DNA of 64,000 nt, from NCBI GenBank assembly GCA_001604585.1, contig LVBW01000014.1, forward strand, positions 271 to 64,270. The letters are read 5' to 3'. The notes under the pieces are model-generated. The model made no database searches. It had not been told where the DNA came from and saw nothing but the letters and a program-made list of their open reading frames with translations. The translations under genes and the position numbers were made by a program. Positions 11,006-18,365 of this stretch are shown here, piece by piece (positions within the stretch are counted from its first letter, which is position 1; every line of letters begins with the position of its first letter). Source of the stretch: Puniceicoccales bacterium Verruco_02. Its GTDB lineage: Bacteria; Verrucomicrobiota; Verrucomicrobiia; Opitutales; Oceanipulchritudinaceae.

Positions 11006-11782
11006 ATGAAAGCAAAACTCTTTTTCGCAACTCTCTTCGCCGCTCCCCTAATAGCCGGGGCGGTAACGATCAACTTCGAGGATCTGGCCCTGGCCGCCGA
11101 CAGTTCCTACAACGGCTCGGACAACGCGGGCGGCTTTGTCAGCGGAAGCGTCAGCTTCTCCAACAACTTCACCGACTGGGGAGGGGGCTACTCTTCTTGG
11201 GACGGCTTCGGCTATTCCAACAAGGGCTACGCAAAGCCTGCCACTGCTGGCGACTACACATACGAATTCAACACCGTAGCCAGCGACAACAGCACCTACG
11301 CGGTGGTCTATGGAAGCGCCTTCAGCTCTGCACCCACGATCACGCTAAACAGCGAAACGAGCACACCGCTCTCGATCGACATCGTGAACACGACGGTAAC
11401 CTGGTCCTCTCTGAGCTACGGCGACGGCTTTGCCAAACAGTTCGAGGCCGGGGACTGGTTCAAGCTGACAATCAGCGCCTTCGACGCAGTGGGCGACTTC
11501 ATCGCCAGCATCGAAACCTTCCTTGCAGACTTTACCGACGGCAAGAGCTACATAATGGACGAGTGGACGACGGTTGACCTCAGCAGCCTCGGCATGAACG
11601 TGGCAAGTCTTGAGTTCAGCTTTTCGTCCACAGACAACGGCATGTTCGGCATCAACACGCCAACATACGTTGCAATCGACAACCTTGTGGCCGTGCCCGA
11701 GCCTTCCACATACGCCGCCATTACCGGTCTGGCCGTCCTGGGTCTGGCATGGCAGCGCCGTCGCAAGGCAACTCAGGCATAG
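11006..11782 (+). CDS. DUF4465-type PEP-CTERM surface protein
   Basis: The 258-residue secreted protein has a signal peptide (ending near IAGA) and a body of DUF4465 character, rich in Asn, Ser, Tyr and Trp (NFTDWGGGYSSWDGFGYSN). The C-terminal PEP-CTERM signal comprises VPEPSTYA, a hydrophobic helix and RRRK. DUF4465 proteins commonly sit beside TonB-dependent receptors, and some relatives in Bacteroidota B12 loci are thought to bind corrinoids; that link is from memory and is not shown here. ATG 11006 starts the signal peptide. The stop lies seven bases before the TonB-receptor start, so the two form an operon. Sorting would need an exosortase encoded elsewhere. Confidence 0.82.
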   Translation: MKAKLFFATLFAAPLIAGAVTINFEDLALAADSSYNGSDNAGGFVSGSVSFSNNFTDWGGGYSSWDGFGYSNKGYAKPATAGDYTYEFNTVASDNSTYAVVYGSAFSSAPTITLNSETSTPLSIDIVNTTVTWSSLSYGDGFAKQFEAGDWFKLTISAFDAVGDFIASIETFLADFTDGKSYIMDEWTTVDLSSLGMNVASLEFSFSSTDNGMFGINTPTYVAIDNLVAVPEPSTYAAITGLAVLGLAWQRRRKATQA

Positions 11783-11789
11783 CTTACCC

Positions 11790-13838
11790 ATGAATTTTGT
11801 TATCGGGATGCCTTCCGCAAGGCAGGCCGGTGCTTCTGCGCTGGCCTGCCTGCTTGTTTGCACATATGCGACAGCCAATGAGGCACAAACAGCCTTGGAC
11901 GATGTGCTGGAATTGCCACCGCTCAGCGTCAGCGCAAGGCGCTTCGAGGCCGACAGCGCCCGCATCGCCGCCGCCATAACGCAGGTCGATGCATCCACAA
12001 TCAGCGCCAAGGCCGCAACAAACATAGCGGACCTCCTTGGCGAACTGGGCGTAACCTTGCGCTCCTACACAGGCAACCCCGCGCAGAGCACGATCGACAT
12101 GCGCGGGCACGGCGAGAGCGGCAACCTCAACACCCTCGTACTGATAGACGGGCGCCGAATCAACGCCCCGGACATGAGCGGCATCAACTGGCTGAACATG
12201 CCCCTTGTGAGCGTTGAGCGCATCGAAGTACTGCGCGGCAGCCAAAGCGCCATGTACGGCAACAACGCCGGCGGCGGCGTCATAGACGTGCGAACCTCCA
12301 TTCCGCAAGGAAGCGGTGCTGCGTCCATAATAAGCTACGGCAGTTGGGACACATGGACAGCACGCGCGGCGGCATGGACGGAGCTGACAGAGAAAGTGCG
12401 CTCAAGCACCGAGCTTGGCTTCATGGAAAGCGACGGCTGGCGCGACAACTCTTCCTACAAGACGCGCCGCATAAGCCAGAGCTTCCAAGGCAGTGCGGGA
12501 AAGCTGGATTGGCGGGCGAGCGCAGGCTACGACGACAACTGGTTCCTCTTCCCCGGCCCGCTGGACACTACTAGCTACTTGGAGAACCCACGCCAGAGCG
12601 GCTACTACCCGATGGGGGCAGACTATTATGCCCAAAGTGAGAACTACTACGCGAGCGGCGCGGCGGACTGGAAGGGGGATGCCCTGCAACTGCACGCAGA
12701 CCTCAACTGGAACCACGTCTTCAACCCCTGGAACATGGGCGCAGGGCTTGGCGCAGAACGCAGGCTCGACACTTGGAAGTTCGCCCCAAGGGCAAGGCTC
12801 GCGCTTGGCGATGCCACATCGCTGATACTAGGCGCAGATGGCGAACACGACTCGCTAAGCCTTGGCCTATTCAACGACATAGCGCACACAGATCGCCGCT
12901 CTCACTCCACGCTTCGCCGCACAACGGGGGGCCTTTACAGCAACCTATCCTGGAGCGGTCTTAGAGAAAAGAGCCTGACTGCCGACCTAAGCGCCCGCGC
13001 ACAGGCGCACAAACTCTACGACAGCTTTTCTGACGACACAGGCGAAAAGCCCGATGAAAAGAAGAACAAAAGCGGCAACGACACCGCTCTGAGCCTTGGC
13101 ACAAGCTGGCAGGCCACGGAGAATATCCGCCTCTGGGCAAGGGGCGACCGCTTCTTCCGCTACCCGGCCATTGACGAAATCGTGGCCTATCAGGGCTACG
13201 ACCTTAAGGTGCCCTTCAACAGCGAACTGGGTTCCGAATACGGCTGGGGAGGCGAGGCCGGACTGGACCTCACAATCCCGCACGCCATGTTCCGCATCAA
13301 CGGCTTTGCGCAGGAGGTGAAGAATCTCATCGTGTTCGACTACGTCAGTAACCTCAATGTCAACCTTGCCGCGGCCCGCAGGCTGGGTATGGAAGCAAGT
13401 GCACAGTTCGCCTACGGACAATTCAAAGGTGGCCTCTTCTACACACTCCTGCATGTGAAGCTTACGGACGGCAGCTACGATTTCGCACTGGATGCTCAGC
13501 ACATCAGCGGCAACTACTCGGGCAAGGAGCTGTATCTGGTACCGCGTCATCAGATATCCGGCCATGTGGAATGGACTCCGGGCCGCTTCTCGCTGCGTCT
13601 ATCAGGCCGCTACACGGGAGAGCAGTGGCAGGGCAACGACTTTGAGAACAAGCAGGACAAGATGCCCTGCTACTTTGTAATGGACGCCATTGCCCGGCTA
13701 AGAGTCAGCGAAAAGCTGACGCTCTTTGTGGCATCGGAAAACCTGCTCGATCGCCAGTACTCGGCCCTGCGCTACAGCGGCGTTTGGTACCCGGCAGCGC
13801 CAAGAAGCTACCGCTGCGGCCTGCAACTGAGCTACTAG
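11790..13838 (+). CDS. TonB-dependent outer membrane receptor, BtuB-like
   Basis: This 682-residue outer-membrane receptor begins with a signal peptide ending near ATANEAQT, followed by a TonB-box-like LELPPLSVSARR. The plug domain (about 50..160) contains TIDMRGHGESGNLNTLVLID and VERIEVLRGSQSAMYGNNAG. A long beta-barrel full of alternating aromatic strands ends in an aromatic residue (LQLSY), as is typical of outer-membrane proteins. The barrel size and plug resemble BtuB-type cobalamin receptors, but siderophore or haem uptake is possible. ATG 11790 is used because the longer in-frame extension overlaps the upstream coding region. It is co-transcribed with the DUF4465 gene. Confidence 0.88.
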   Translation: MNFVIGMPSARQAGASALACLLVCTYATANEAQTALDDVLELPPLSVSARRFEADSARIAAAITQVDASTISAKAATNIADLLGELGVTLRSYTGNPAQSTIDMRGHGESGNLNTLVLIDGRRINAPDMSGINWLNMPLVSVERIEVLRGSQSAMYGNNAGGGVIDVRTSIPQGSGAASIISYGSWDTWTARAAAWTELTEKVRSSTELGFMESDGWRDNSSYKTRRISQSFQGSAGKLDWRASAGYDDNWFLFPGPLDTTSYLENPRQSGYYPMGADYYAQSENYYASGAADWKGDALQLHADLNWNHVFNPWNMGAGLGAERRLDTWKFAPRARLALGDATSLILGADGEHDSLSLGLFNDIAHTDRRSHSTLRRTTGGLYSNLSWSGLREKSLTADLSARAQAHKLYDSFSDDTGEKPDEKKNKSGNDTALSLGTSWQATENIRLWARGDRFFRYPAIDEIVAYQGYDLKVPFNSELGSEYGWGGEAGLDLTIPHAMFRINGFAQEVKNLIVFDYVSNLNVNLAAARRLGMEASAQFAYGQFKGGLFYTLLHVKLTDGSYDFALDAQHISGNYSGKELYLVPRHQISGHVEWTPGRFSLRLSGRYTGEQWQGNDFENKQDKMPCYFVMDAIARLRVSEKLTLFVASENLLDRQYSALRYSGVWYPAAPRSYRCGLQLSY

Positions 13839-13944
13839 AAGAAGACCTACTCACTTTGTTAAGTCTCCGTTTTTAGCTATATTACGCAATAAAGACACTA
13901 TCGTGCCAATAAAAACTGGACGCGTGGTGTTGCGCATTGGAGTA

Positions 13945-13962
13945 TTGGCATCCTCCTGCCAA
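13945..13962. promoter_or_regulatory. dyad TTGGCA-N6-TGCCAA before the interrupted gene
   Basis: TTGGCA (13945..13950) and TGCCAA (13957..13962) form a perfect inverted repeat. It lies six bases before the ancestral start codon of the MITE-interrupted gene. It has the same arms and spacing as the dyad at 9872..9887. Confidence 0.4.
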
Positions 13963-13968
13963 CACAAC

Positions 13969-14399
13969 ATGGACTCTCACATGCTCTCTACGACTAGAGC
14001 ATTTTCCTGTTAAATGGCGCGGTCAGGCGAGCTGCTGGGAAAGAAGACGGCAAGGCTTTGCAGACAGGGCTGGGCAAAGGCCCTGCCCGTCTGCGAAACG
14101 CAGCCGAAACTTTTCCAGCAACTCGTTCTAGGAACAAGGTTCGCGCCGCGAACCTTGCGTGATTGCGCAAGATAACTGGAAAATGCTCTAGAGGCATCGC
14201 TCTTGCCACTCTGGCCTTCCTTTCGTTTTCCGCATCGCCGCTAATTGCAGGCCCTTACGCCCCCAAGGCCGAGACCGAGGGCATCACCGCCATACACATG
14301 AGCAGCACAGACTTTGTAGGCTGGGCAACAGGCGTTTACGAATACGTGCCCGGAACGGATGTCGCCGTCACATGGCAGACAACGGACAAGGCGGAATAA
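13969..14399 (+). pseudogene. broken paralogue of the 15888 surface protein, split by a MITE and truncated
   Basis: After removing the element between two TA dinucleotides, ATG 13969 reads in frame MDSHMLSTTRGIALATLAF and then a signal peptide ending SPLIAGPYAP. The next residues align with the intact gene at 15888 ([15 protein letters not shown] and [18 protein letters not shown] against GPYAPKAETEGITAI and DFVGWATGVYEYVPGTDV). The match ends near QTTDKAE, followed at once by a TAA, and the remaining ~250 residues are missing. An in-frame ATG inside the element (14163) could still start a 78-residue secreted peptide, but a functional product is doubtful. Confidence 0.8.
13994..14191. mobile_element. 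MITE-like element with 19-bp terminal inverted repeats
   Basis: The ends are CTAGAGCATTTTCCTGTTA (13994..14012) and its inverted copy (14173..14191), with one mismatch in 19. TA dinucleotides at 13995..13996 and 14189..14190 look like a target duplication, as for IS630/Tc1-mariner elements. The roughly 190-bp interior encodes no transposase and carries further inverted repeats, including CAAGGTTCGCG-C-CGCGAACCTTG and a GCAGAC-GGGC/GCCC-GTCTGC pair, so the whole element can fold on itself. It lies in the signal-peptide region of a surface-protein gene. Confidence 0.82.
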
Positions 14400-14401
14400 T
14401 C

Positions 14402-14723
14402 CTGCGAAAGTGGCCGAACCGGACAGTGCACTGCTACTGACATAGTCAACGGACAGCGTCAGATTAGACTCATTTATGCCAAACACGGACTCTGAGTAGG
14501 AACTTGAGGTGGCCGTGGCCGACACGTCTGCCCCGAAACTGTCTGCAACACTCGACAGGGATTACAAGTAGCGGGAGCCGTAGTTGGCATACAAGTACAC
14601 CGTGTTGCAGTCGGATACAATAACCCCATTCAAGGAGCCTCCGACCGGGCCTGACTGAGCCAGCCCATTGAGATCAATTGAGCCTGAGAGGGTTGTTACA
14701 ACGTCCCCTTCCAATATCTTCAT
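14402..14723 (-). pseudogene. decayed fragment of a secreted surface protein
   Basis: Read on the minus strand from ATG 14723, the frame gives a Gly/Ser/Asn-rich sequence (GDVVTTLSGSIDLNGLAQSG, then CNTVYLYANYGSRYL). An in-frame TAA follows, then about 55 more residues in the same frame (SVADSFGADVSATATSSS, NLTLSVDYVSSSALSGSA). The frame runs directly into the 3' side of the truncated paralogue on the other strand. The composition resembles the beta-rich PEP-CTERM proteins of this genome, but no family was recognised. The interior stop and abrupt junction mark it as a remnant left by a rearrangement. Confidence 0.5.
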
Positions 14724-15053
14724 GCAAAAGGCATGAATACAAACAAAACTGATTCCAAGTGCAAAACCTGATTATCCAGACATGCACTTAGGCTATGAAT
14801 ACAGGGATAATACACATCAAAAATGGTCATCCCATCGTATGCCACAGACGCGAAAGCGTGAACCACAATTCGTGCCATACGCGGTGGAGCACATTTACAA
14901 GCAAGCCCAAGCGTAATTCCCACATATACAAACGCCTTAATAGCATATAATTGCAATGCGGTAACGCCGTTATGCTTGTTCTTGATGCACTCTGCGCTTA
15001 AACTGTCATTTGCACATCCGTGCATGTTCTTGAACCCTCAATACAGCAGATCA
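14724..15053. other. intergenic stretch without recognised gene
   Basis: About 330 bases of more AT-rich sequence lie between the pseudogene fragment and the Vps62-like gene. No tRNA, terminator or convincing coding sequence was seen. It should hold the promoter of the Vps62-like gene, but no box pair with good spacing was found. Confidence 0.4.
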
Positions 15054-15665
15054 ATGAAGACAGAAATGACAGACATGCTTGCACACATCAACATGTCGAA
15101 CATGGGCCTGAAGGCCATTCTCAGCTCCGAATTCGAACTCATTTGGAACGACCGTGGCAGCGGCGCATCAAAAGACGGCGCGTTCTGGAAACCCAAGTCA
15201 ACATTCGACACACTCCCGATCGGCGCTCTGGCAATGAGCGGCTACGGCGACCCGGACAACAAGTTTGCCGCCCTGTGTATCGGCCCCGACGGGCACGACT
15301 CCAAGGCGCTGGCACATCCCATGAAGTTCGATCTGATATGGGCCGACCACGGCTCGGGCGCGGACAAGGACGGCTCCTGCTGGAGGCCAATTCCTCCCAG
15401 CGGCTACGTATCCATGGGCGACATGTTCATGAACGGATATGACTGTCCCAACCTAGACAGCGTATGGTGCGTCAGGCAAGACCTTGTGGAACCCACCAGC
15501 ATCGGCGAACTCATCTGGAACGACAAAGGCTCCGGCGCTGACAAGGACTTCGCGGCTTGGGAGATAGACGGCTTCCATGGCGACAGCAGATTCTCCTGCC
15601 CCTTCATCGGCAACAACGCCCACGAAAGGCCATCCGTCATTGTGTTCAAGCTTAAGAACATCTAA
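15054..15665 (+). CDS. Vps62-like (DUF946-type) repeat protein
   Basis: This 203-residue protein is built of three similar units, each with a core like LIWNDRGSGASKDGAFW (first), LIWADHGSGADKDGSCW (second) and LIWNDKGSGADKDFAAW (third). The pattern W-x-D-x-GSGA-x-KD-x3-W and the intervening PIGALAMSGYGDPD match the Vps62 family, best known from fungi and plants and patchily present in bacteria. No signal peptide is evident, so it is probably cytoplasmic. An alternative ATG lies at 15066. Function is unknown. It lies in the rearranged accessory region and ends at its own terminator, which fits acquisition by transfer, although composition is not obviously foreign. Confidence 0.75.
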   Translation: MKTEMTDMLAHINMSNMGLKAILSSEFELIWNDRGSGASKDGAFWKPKSTFDTLPIGALAMSGYGDPDNKFAALCIGPDGHDSKALAHPMKFDLIWADHGSGADKDGSCWRPIPPSGYVSMGDMFMNGYDCPNLDSVWCVRQDLVEPTSIGELIWNDKGSGADKDFAAWEIDGFHGDSRFSCPFIGNNAHERPSVIVFKLKNI

Positions 15666-15708
15666 TAGGCACCCACTCTGGTTTCCGAAAATGGGGAAAC
15701 CATACATT

Positions 15709-15743
15709 AGCCCCGCGCCTACCACAGCGCGGGGCTGTTATTT
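15709..15743 (+). terminator. terminator after the Vps62-like gene
   Basis: AGCCCCGCGC (15709..15718) and GCGCGGGGCT (15727..15736) form a perfect 10-bp stem with an 8-base loop, followed by GTTATTT. Confidence 0.8.
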
Positions 15744-15887
15744 CTCCCAAGACATGCGCCCACGAAAGTAGGAAACGCCAGCATAACTCAGCAGCGCACT
15801 GCCAATAATCTCGACAGGCGCCGGGCCACTTAACTAAGTAGTGCCTCGCGCATGTATTCATGCAAGCAACACTGGCACCCTTCCGTC

Positions 15888-16817
15888 ATGATGAACCACT
15901 CGCTGACACGTCCAGCATCCATACTTGCCGTCTTTCTCTTGGCTGCATCGACTCTTGATGCCGGTCCCTACGCTCCCGCTGCGGGCAAGATCGGCAGCAC
16001 GGCCATCCCCAAAGACGAAGCATCATTCATCGGCTGGGTTAAGAAGGTGGAAAGCTACGCCCCCGGCAGCAACGTGGATGAGCAGTGGAAGGACCTCAGC
16101 AAGGCACTTGGCGCACCGGGCAGCGACGTGTACGACATTGTTTCGCTAGGGCGCGGGGGCAACATAGTCCTATCCTTTGACAAACCCATAGCAGACGGCG
16201 AGGGCTGGGACTTTGCCGTGTTTGAAAACGGCTTTGCAGATGGCTATCTGGAACTGGCCTACGTGGAAGTGTCGAGCGATGGGGTGAACTTCGTTCGCTT
16301 TCCAAGCCACAGCCTCACGCCTACCCCAGTGGGCGCATATGCCAACAACATGGACGCCACCAACATAAGCGGGCTGGCGGGAAAGTATCGGCTCGGCTTC
16401 GGAACACCCTTCGACTTGTCGGTGCTGGCCGGGCAGTCTGGACTGGATATTAACTGGGTCAAATACGTGCGCCTTGTGGACATCGTGGGCGATGGGAGCT
16501 GCCGCGACAGCTTCGGGAACATCATTTTCGACCCCTACCCCACAATTGGCAGCGCGGGCTTTGACCTGGACGCGGTGGGAGTGATGCACTTTGCCTCGCT
16601 CCCGGTGCCAGATTTGCGCGTGGAATACACCAACGGCACCGTGACGCTGCGCTGGCAGGGACGTGCGGGCGTGAGCTACCTAGCGCAGAGATCCACAGAC
16701 CTAATCAACTGGAACAGCGCTCCGGCGGCTCTTTCCGGAGTGGACGGCGAGATGACAATCACAAGGGACGCGCCCGACGAACAGGTGTTCTACCGTGTCG
16801 TGACAAGCTGGGAGTAG
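15888..16817 (+). CDS. secreted surface protein of the GPYAP/VFENxF family
   Basis: The 309-residue protein has a signal peptide ending near [10 protein letters not shown] conserved domain (about 27..245) contains [65 protein letters not shown] and [16 protein letters not shown] small C-terminal beta domain with [10 protein letters not shown] follows, as is common in verrucomicrobial secreted proteins. There is no PEP-CTERM tail. Homologues are generally seen with DUF4465 proteins and TonB receptors, as here. ATG 15888 (or the next codon, also ATG) begins the signal peptide. It is the intact paralogue of the MITE-broken gene. The role is probably surface ligand binding; the substrate is unknown. 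Confidence 0.72.
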   Translation: MMNHSLTRPASILAVFLLAASTLDAGPYAPAAGKIGSTAIPKDEASFIGWVKKVESYAPGSNVDEQWKDLSKALGAPGSDVYDIVSLGRGGNIVLSFDKPIADGEGWDFAVFENGFADGYLELAYVEVSSDGVNFVRFPSHSLTPTPVGAYANNMDATNISGLAGKYRLGFGTPFDLSVLAGQSGLDINWVKYVRLVDIVGDGSCRDSFGNIIFDPYPTIGSAGFDLDAVGVMHFASLPVPDLRVEYTNGTVTLRWQGRAGVSYLAQRSTDLINWNSAPAALSGVDGEMTITRDAPDEQVFYRVVTSWE

Positions 16818-16928
16818 GGATGCGCCCCAAGAAGAGGCCCGCCACAGCGTCCGAAAAAGAAATCAAAGTTGCTAGAGCTGGCCGTATTGCAAAGGATGCT
16901 GGCAACCATCCTCCGCATCCCGCACTGA

Positions 16929-18113
16929 ATGCACGACAAAGAAAAGATGAACACGCAGGCAAGCGCTGCATCTGCGAAAGTTGAGTTCTGCTCCCATACG
17001 CAGTTCGGCGGCTTCCTTGATCGGATCGTAGCGCACCTGCGCGCGCGGGGCCACGACGCCAGCCAGTATTACATGATCTCCGAGTCCGACTATCGGACAA
17101 GTCGCGGAACGCTAGAACGACTCTGGCTACGCCTGCGCATGTTCGCCCTATTCCCGACGCGCCTTGCGCTACATGCCATGTTAGCGCGTCCGGGAACGAT
17201 ATTGGTCGTGACTTCTAACCCGTTTTTCGCGCCACTTGTAGCCAGACTATTCGCCCGAAGCAGCGTCACGGTGGTACACCTGCTTTACGATCTCTATCCC
17301 GATGCGCTTGTGTATGGCGGAAAGCTGCGCAACGACTCTCCCATTTGCCAGCTGATAGACCGCGTGCAGCGATCAATGCTACGCCGGTGCAACGCAAACG
17401 TACTCCTAGGAGAACACCTGCTCGCTCATGTCCGTTCGCGCTACGGCGAACCACACAATCCTGTAATAATCCATGTTGGGGCAGACGACGAAACATTTGC
17501 CGCCCCTCTGGAACACAAGTCCACATCAGAGATGCCCCTGCGCCTGTTATACTGCGGCAACATGGGCTACATGCACGATACGGCTACGCTCGGCACTGCG
17601 CTGCGCTCAATGGCCTCAGAGGATACCATGTCGTCGCTTGATTTCCGCTTTCACGCTTCTGGCCGCGGTTACGGACAATTCCGCGAAGAGCTTGCCCATT
17701 CTGGTGGCACAACCGCGGACAATATACACCTTGCAGGCTTTTTGGACGCGCAAAGCTGGAGCCAGGAAATGTGTGCGGCAGACATCGCACTTGTCACAAT
17801 GAAAAACGGCAGTGAGAAGGTGGTAATGCCCTCCAAAACCTACTCTGCGATGCAGGCAGGGCAGGCCATACTGGCGATAGCACCGGCCGAATCCGACCTA
17901 GCCCTACTCGTGAACAAGCACGACTGCGGCTGGGTGATAAAGCCGGGGGATTCGCAAGCCCTCGAAGCACTGCTGCGCTCTCTACCGCAGCGCCGCGATG
18001 AACTGCGCCGCAAGCAGGAAAATGCCCTTCAGGCCGCTTGCAGACACTATTCGGGTGCCGTCGTGGCCGGGCACTGGGCAACGCTTATCGCGCAATTGCA
18101 TTCATCCCGGTAA
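16929..18113 (+). CDS. family 4 (GT-B) glycosyltransferase
   Basis: The 394-residue protein has a GT-B fold. The N-terminal half has GGFLDRIVAHLRARGHD and a donor-side helix VVHLLYDLYPDALVY. The C-terminal GT4-type half has LRLLYCGNMGYMHDTATL near residue 200, then SKTYSAMQAGQAILAIAP and a final segment WVIKPGDSQALEALL. This order matches group 1 glycosyltransferases, although the usual E-x7-E motif is reduced (PSKTYSAMQAGQ). It probably adds a sugar to a cell-surface glycan or lipid. It stands alone, with no other glycan genes nearby. An alternative start ATG is at 16947. Confidence 0.82.
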   Translation: MHDKEKMNTQASAASAKVEFCSHTQFGGFLDRIVAHLRARGHDASQYYMISESDYRTSRGTLERLWLRLRMFALFPTRLALHAMLARPGTILVVTSNPFFAPLVARLFARSSVTVVHLLYDLYPDALVYGGKLRNDSPICQLIDRVQRSMLRRCNANVLLGEHLLAHVRSRYGEPHNPVIIHVGADDETFAAPLEHKSTSEMPLRLLYCGNMGYMHDTATLGTALRSMASEDTMSSLDFRFHASGRGYGQFREELAHSGGTTADNIHLAGFLDAQSWSQEMCAADIALVTMKNGSEKVVMPSKTYSAMQAGQAILAIAPAESDLALLVNKHDCGWVIKPGDSQALEALLRSLPQRRDELRRKQENALQAACRHYSGAVVAGHWATLIAQLHSSR

Positions 18114-18169
18114 AACTGGCCCGCTGCACAATTATCGGCACGTTGTCGAGCAAAGGCTCAAGTCAAAGC

Positions 18170-18255
18170 TGGTACCGGAGGTGGGACTTGAACCCACATA
18201 CCCGCGAGGGTGGTTGATTTTGAGTCAACTGCGTCTGCCATTTCGCCACTCCGGC
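18170..18255 (-). tRNA. tRNA-Leu (anticodon CAA)
   Basis: On the minus strand the acceptor GCCGGAG (from 18255) pairs with CTCCGGT (18180..18174), then discriminator A and encoded CCA ending at 18170. The anticodon arm GTTGA-CTCAAAA-TCAAC gives CAA. A long variable arm (CACCCTCGCGGGTAT) marks a class II tRNA. The RNA is 86 nt. Confidence 0.96.
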
Positions 18256-18365
18256 AAGAAGATCCGAAAGCAAATACATGCATGAATTGCCCACGCTTGG
18301 AAAGCACGAAACACGCGCAAGGCAAACATGAAGTCCAACTCCTTCGCCAGCCGCCGCCCGACCTC

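Noticed and set aside
14163-14399. Intact 78-residue secreted protein
   Set aside because: Its start lies inside the mobile element and the body is a fragment of a ~300-residue family, so it is called a pseudogene.
13839-16000. Cobalamin riboswitch near the receptor or surface-protein genes
   Set aside because: I searched by eye for the B12-box core on both strands and found none; regulation more likely uses the palindromes.
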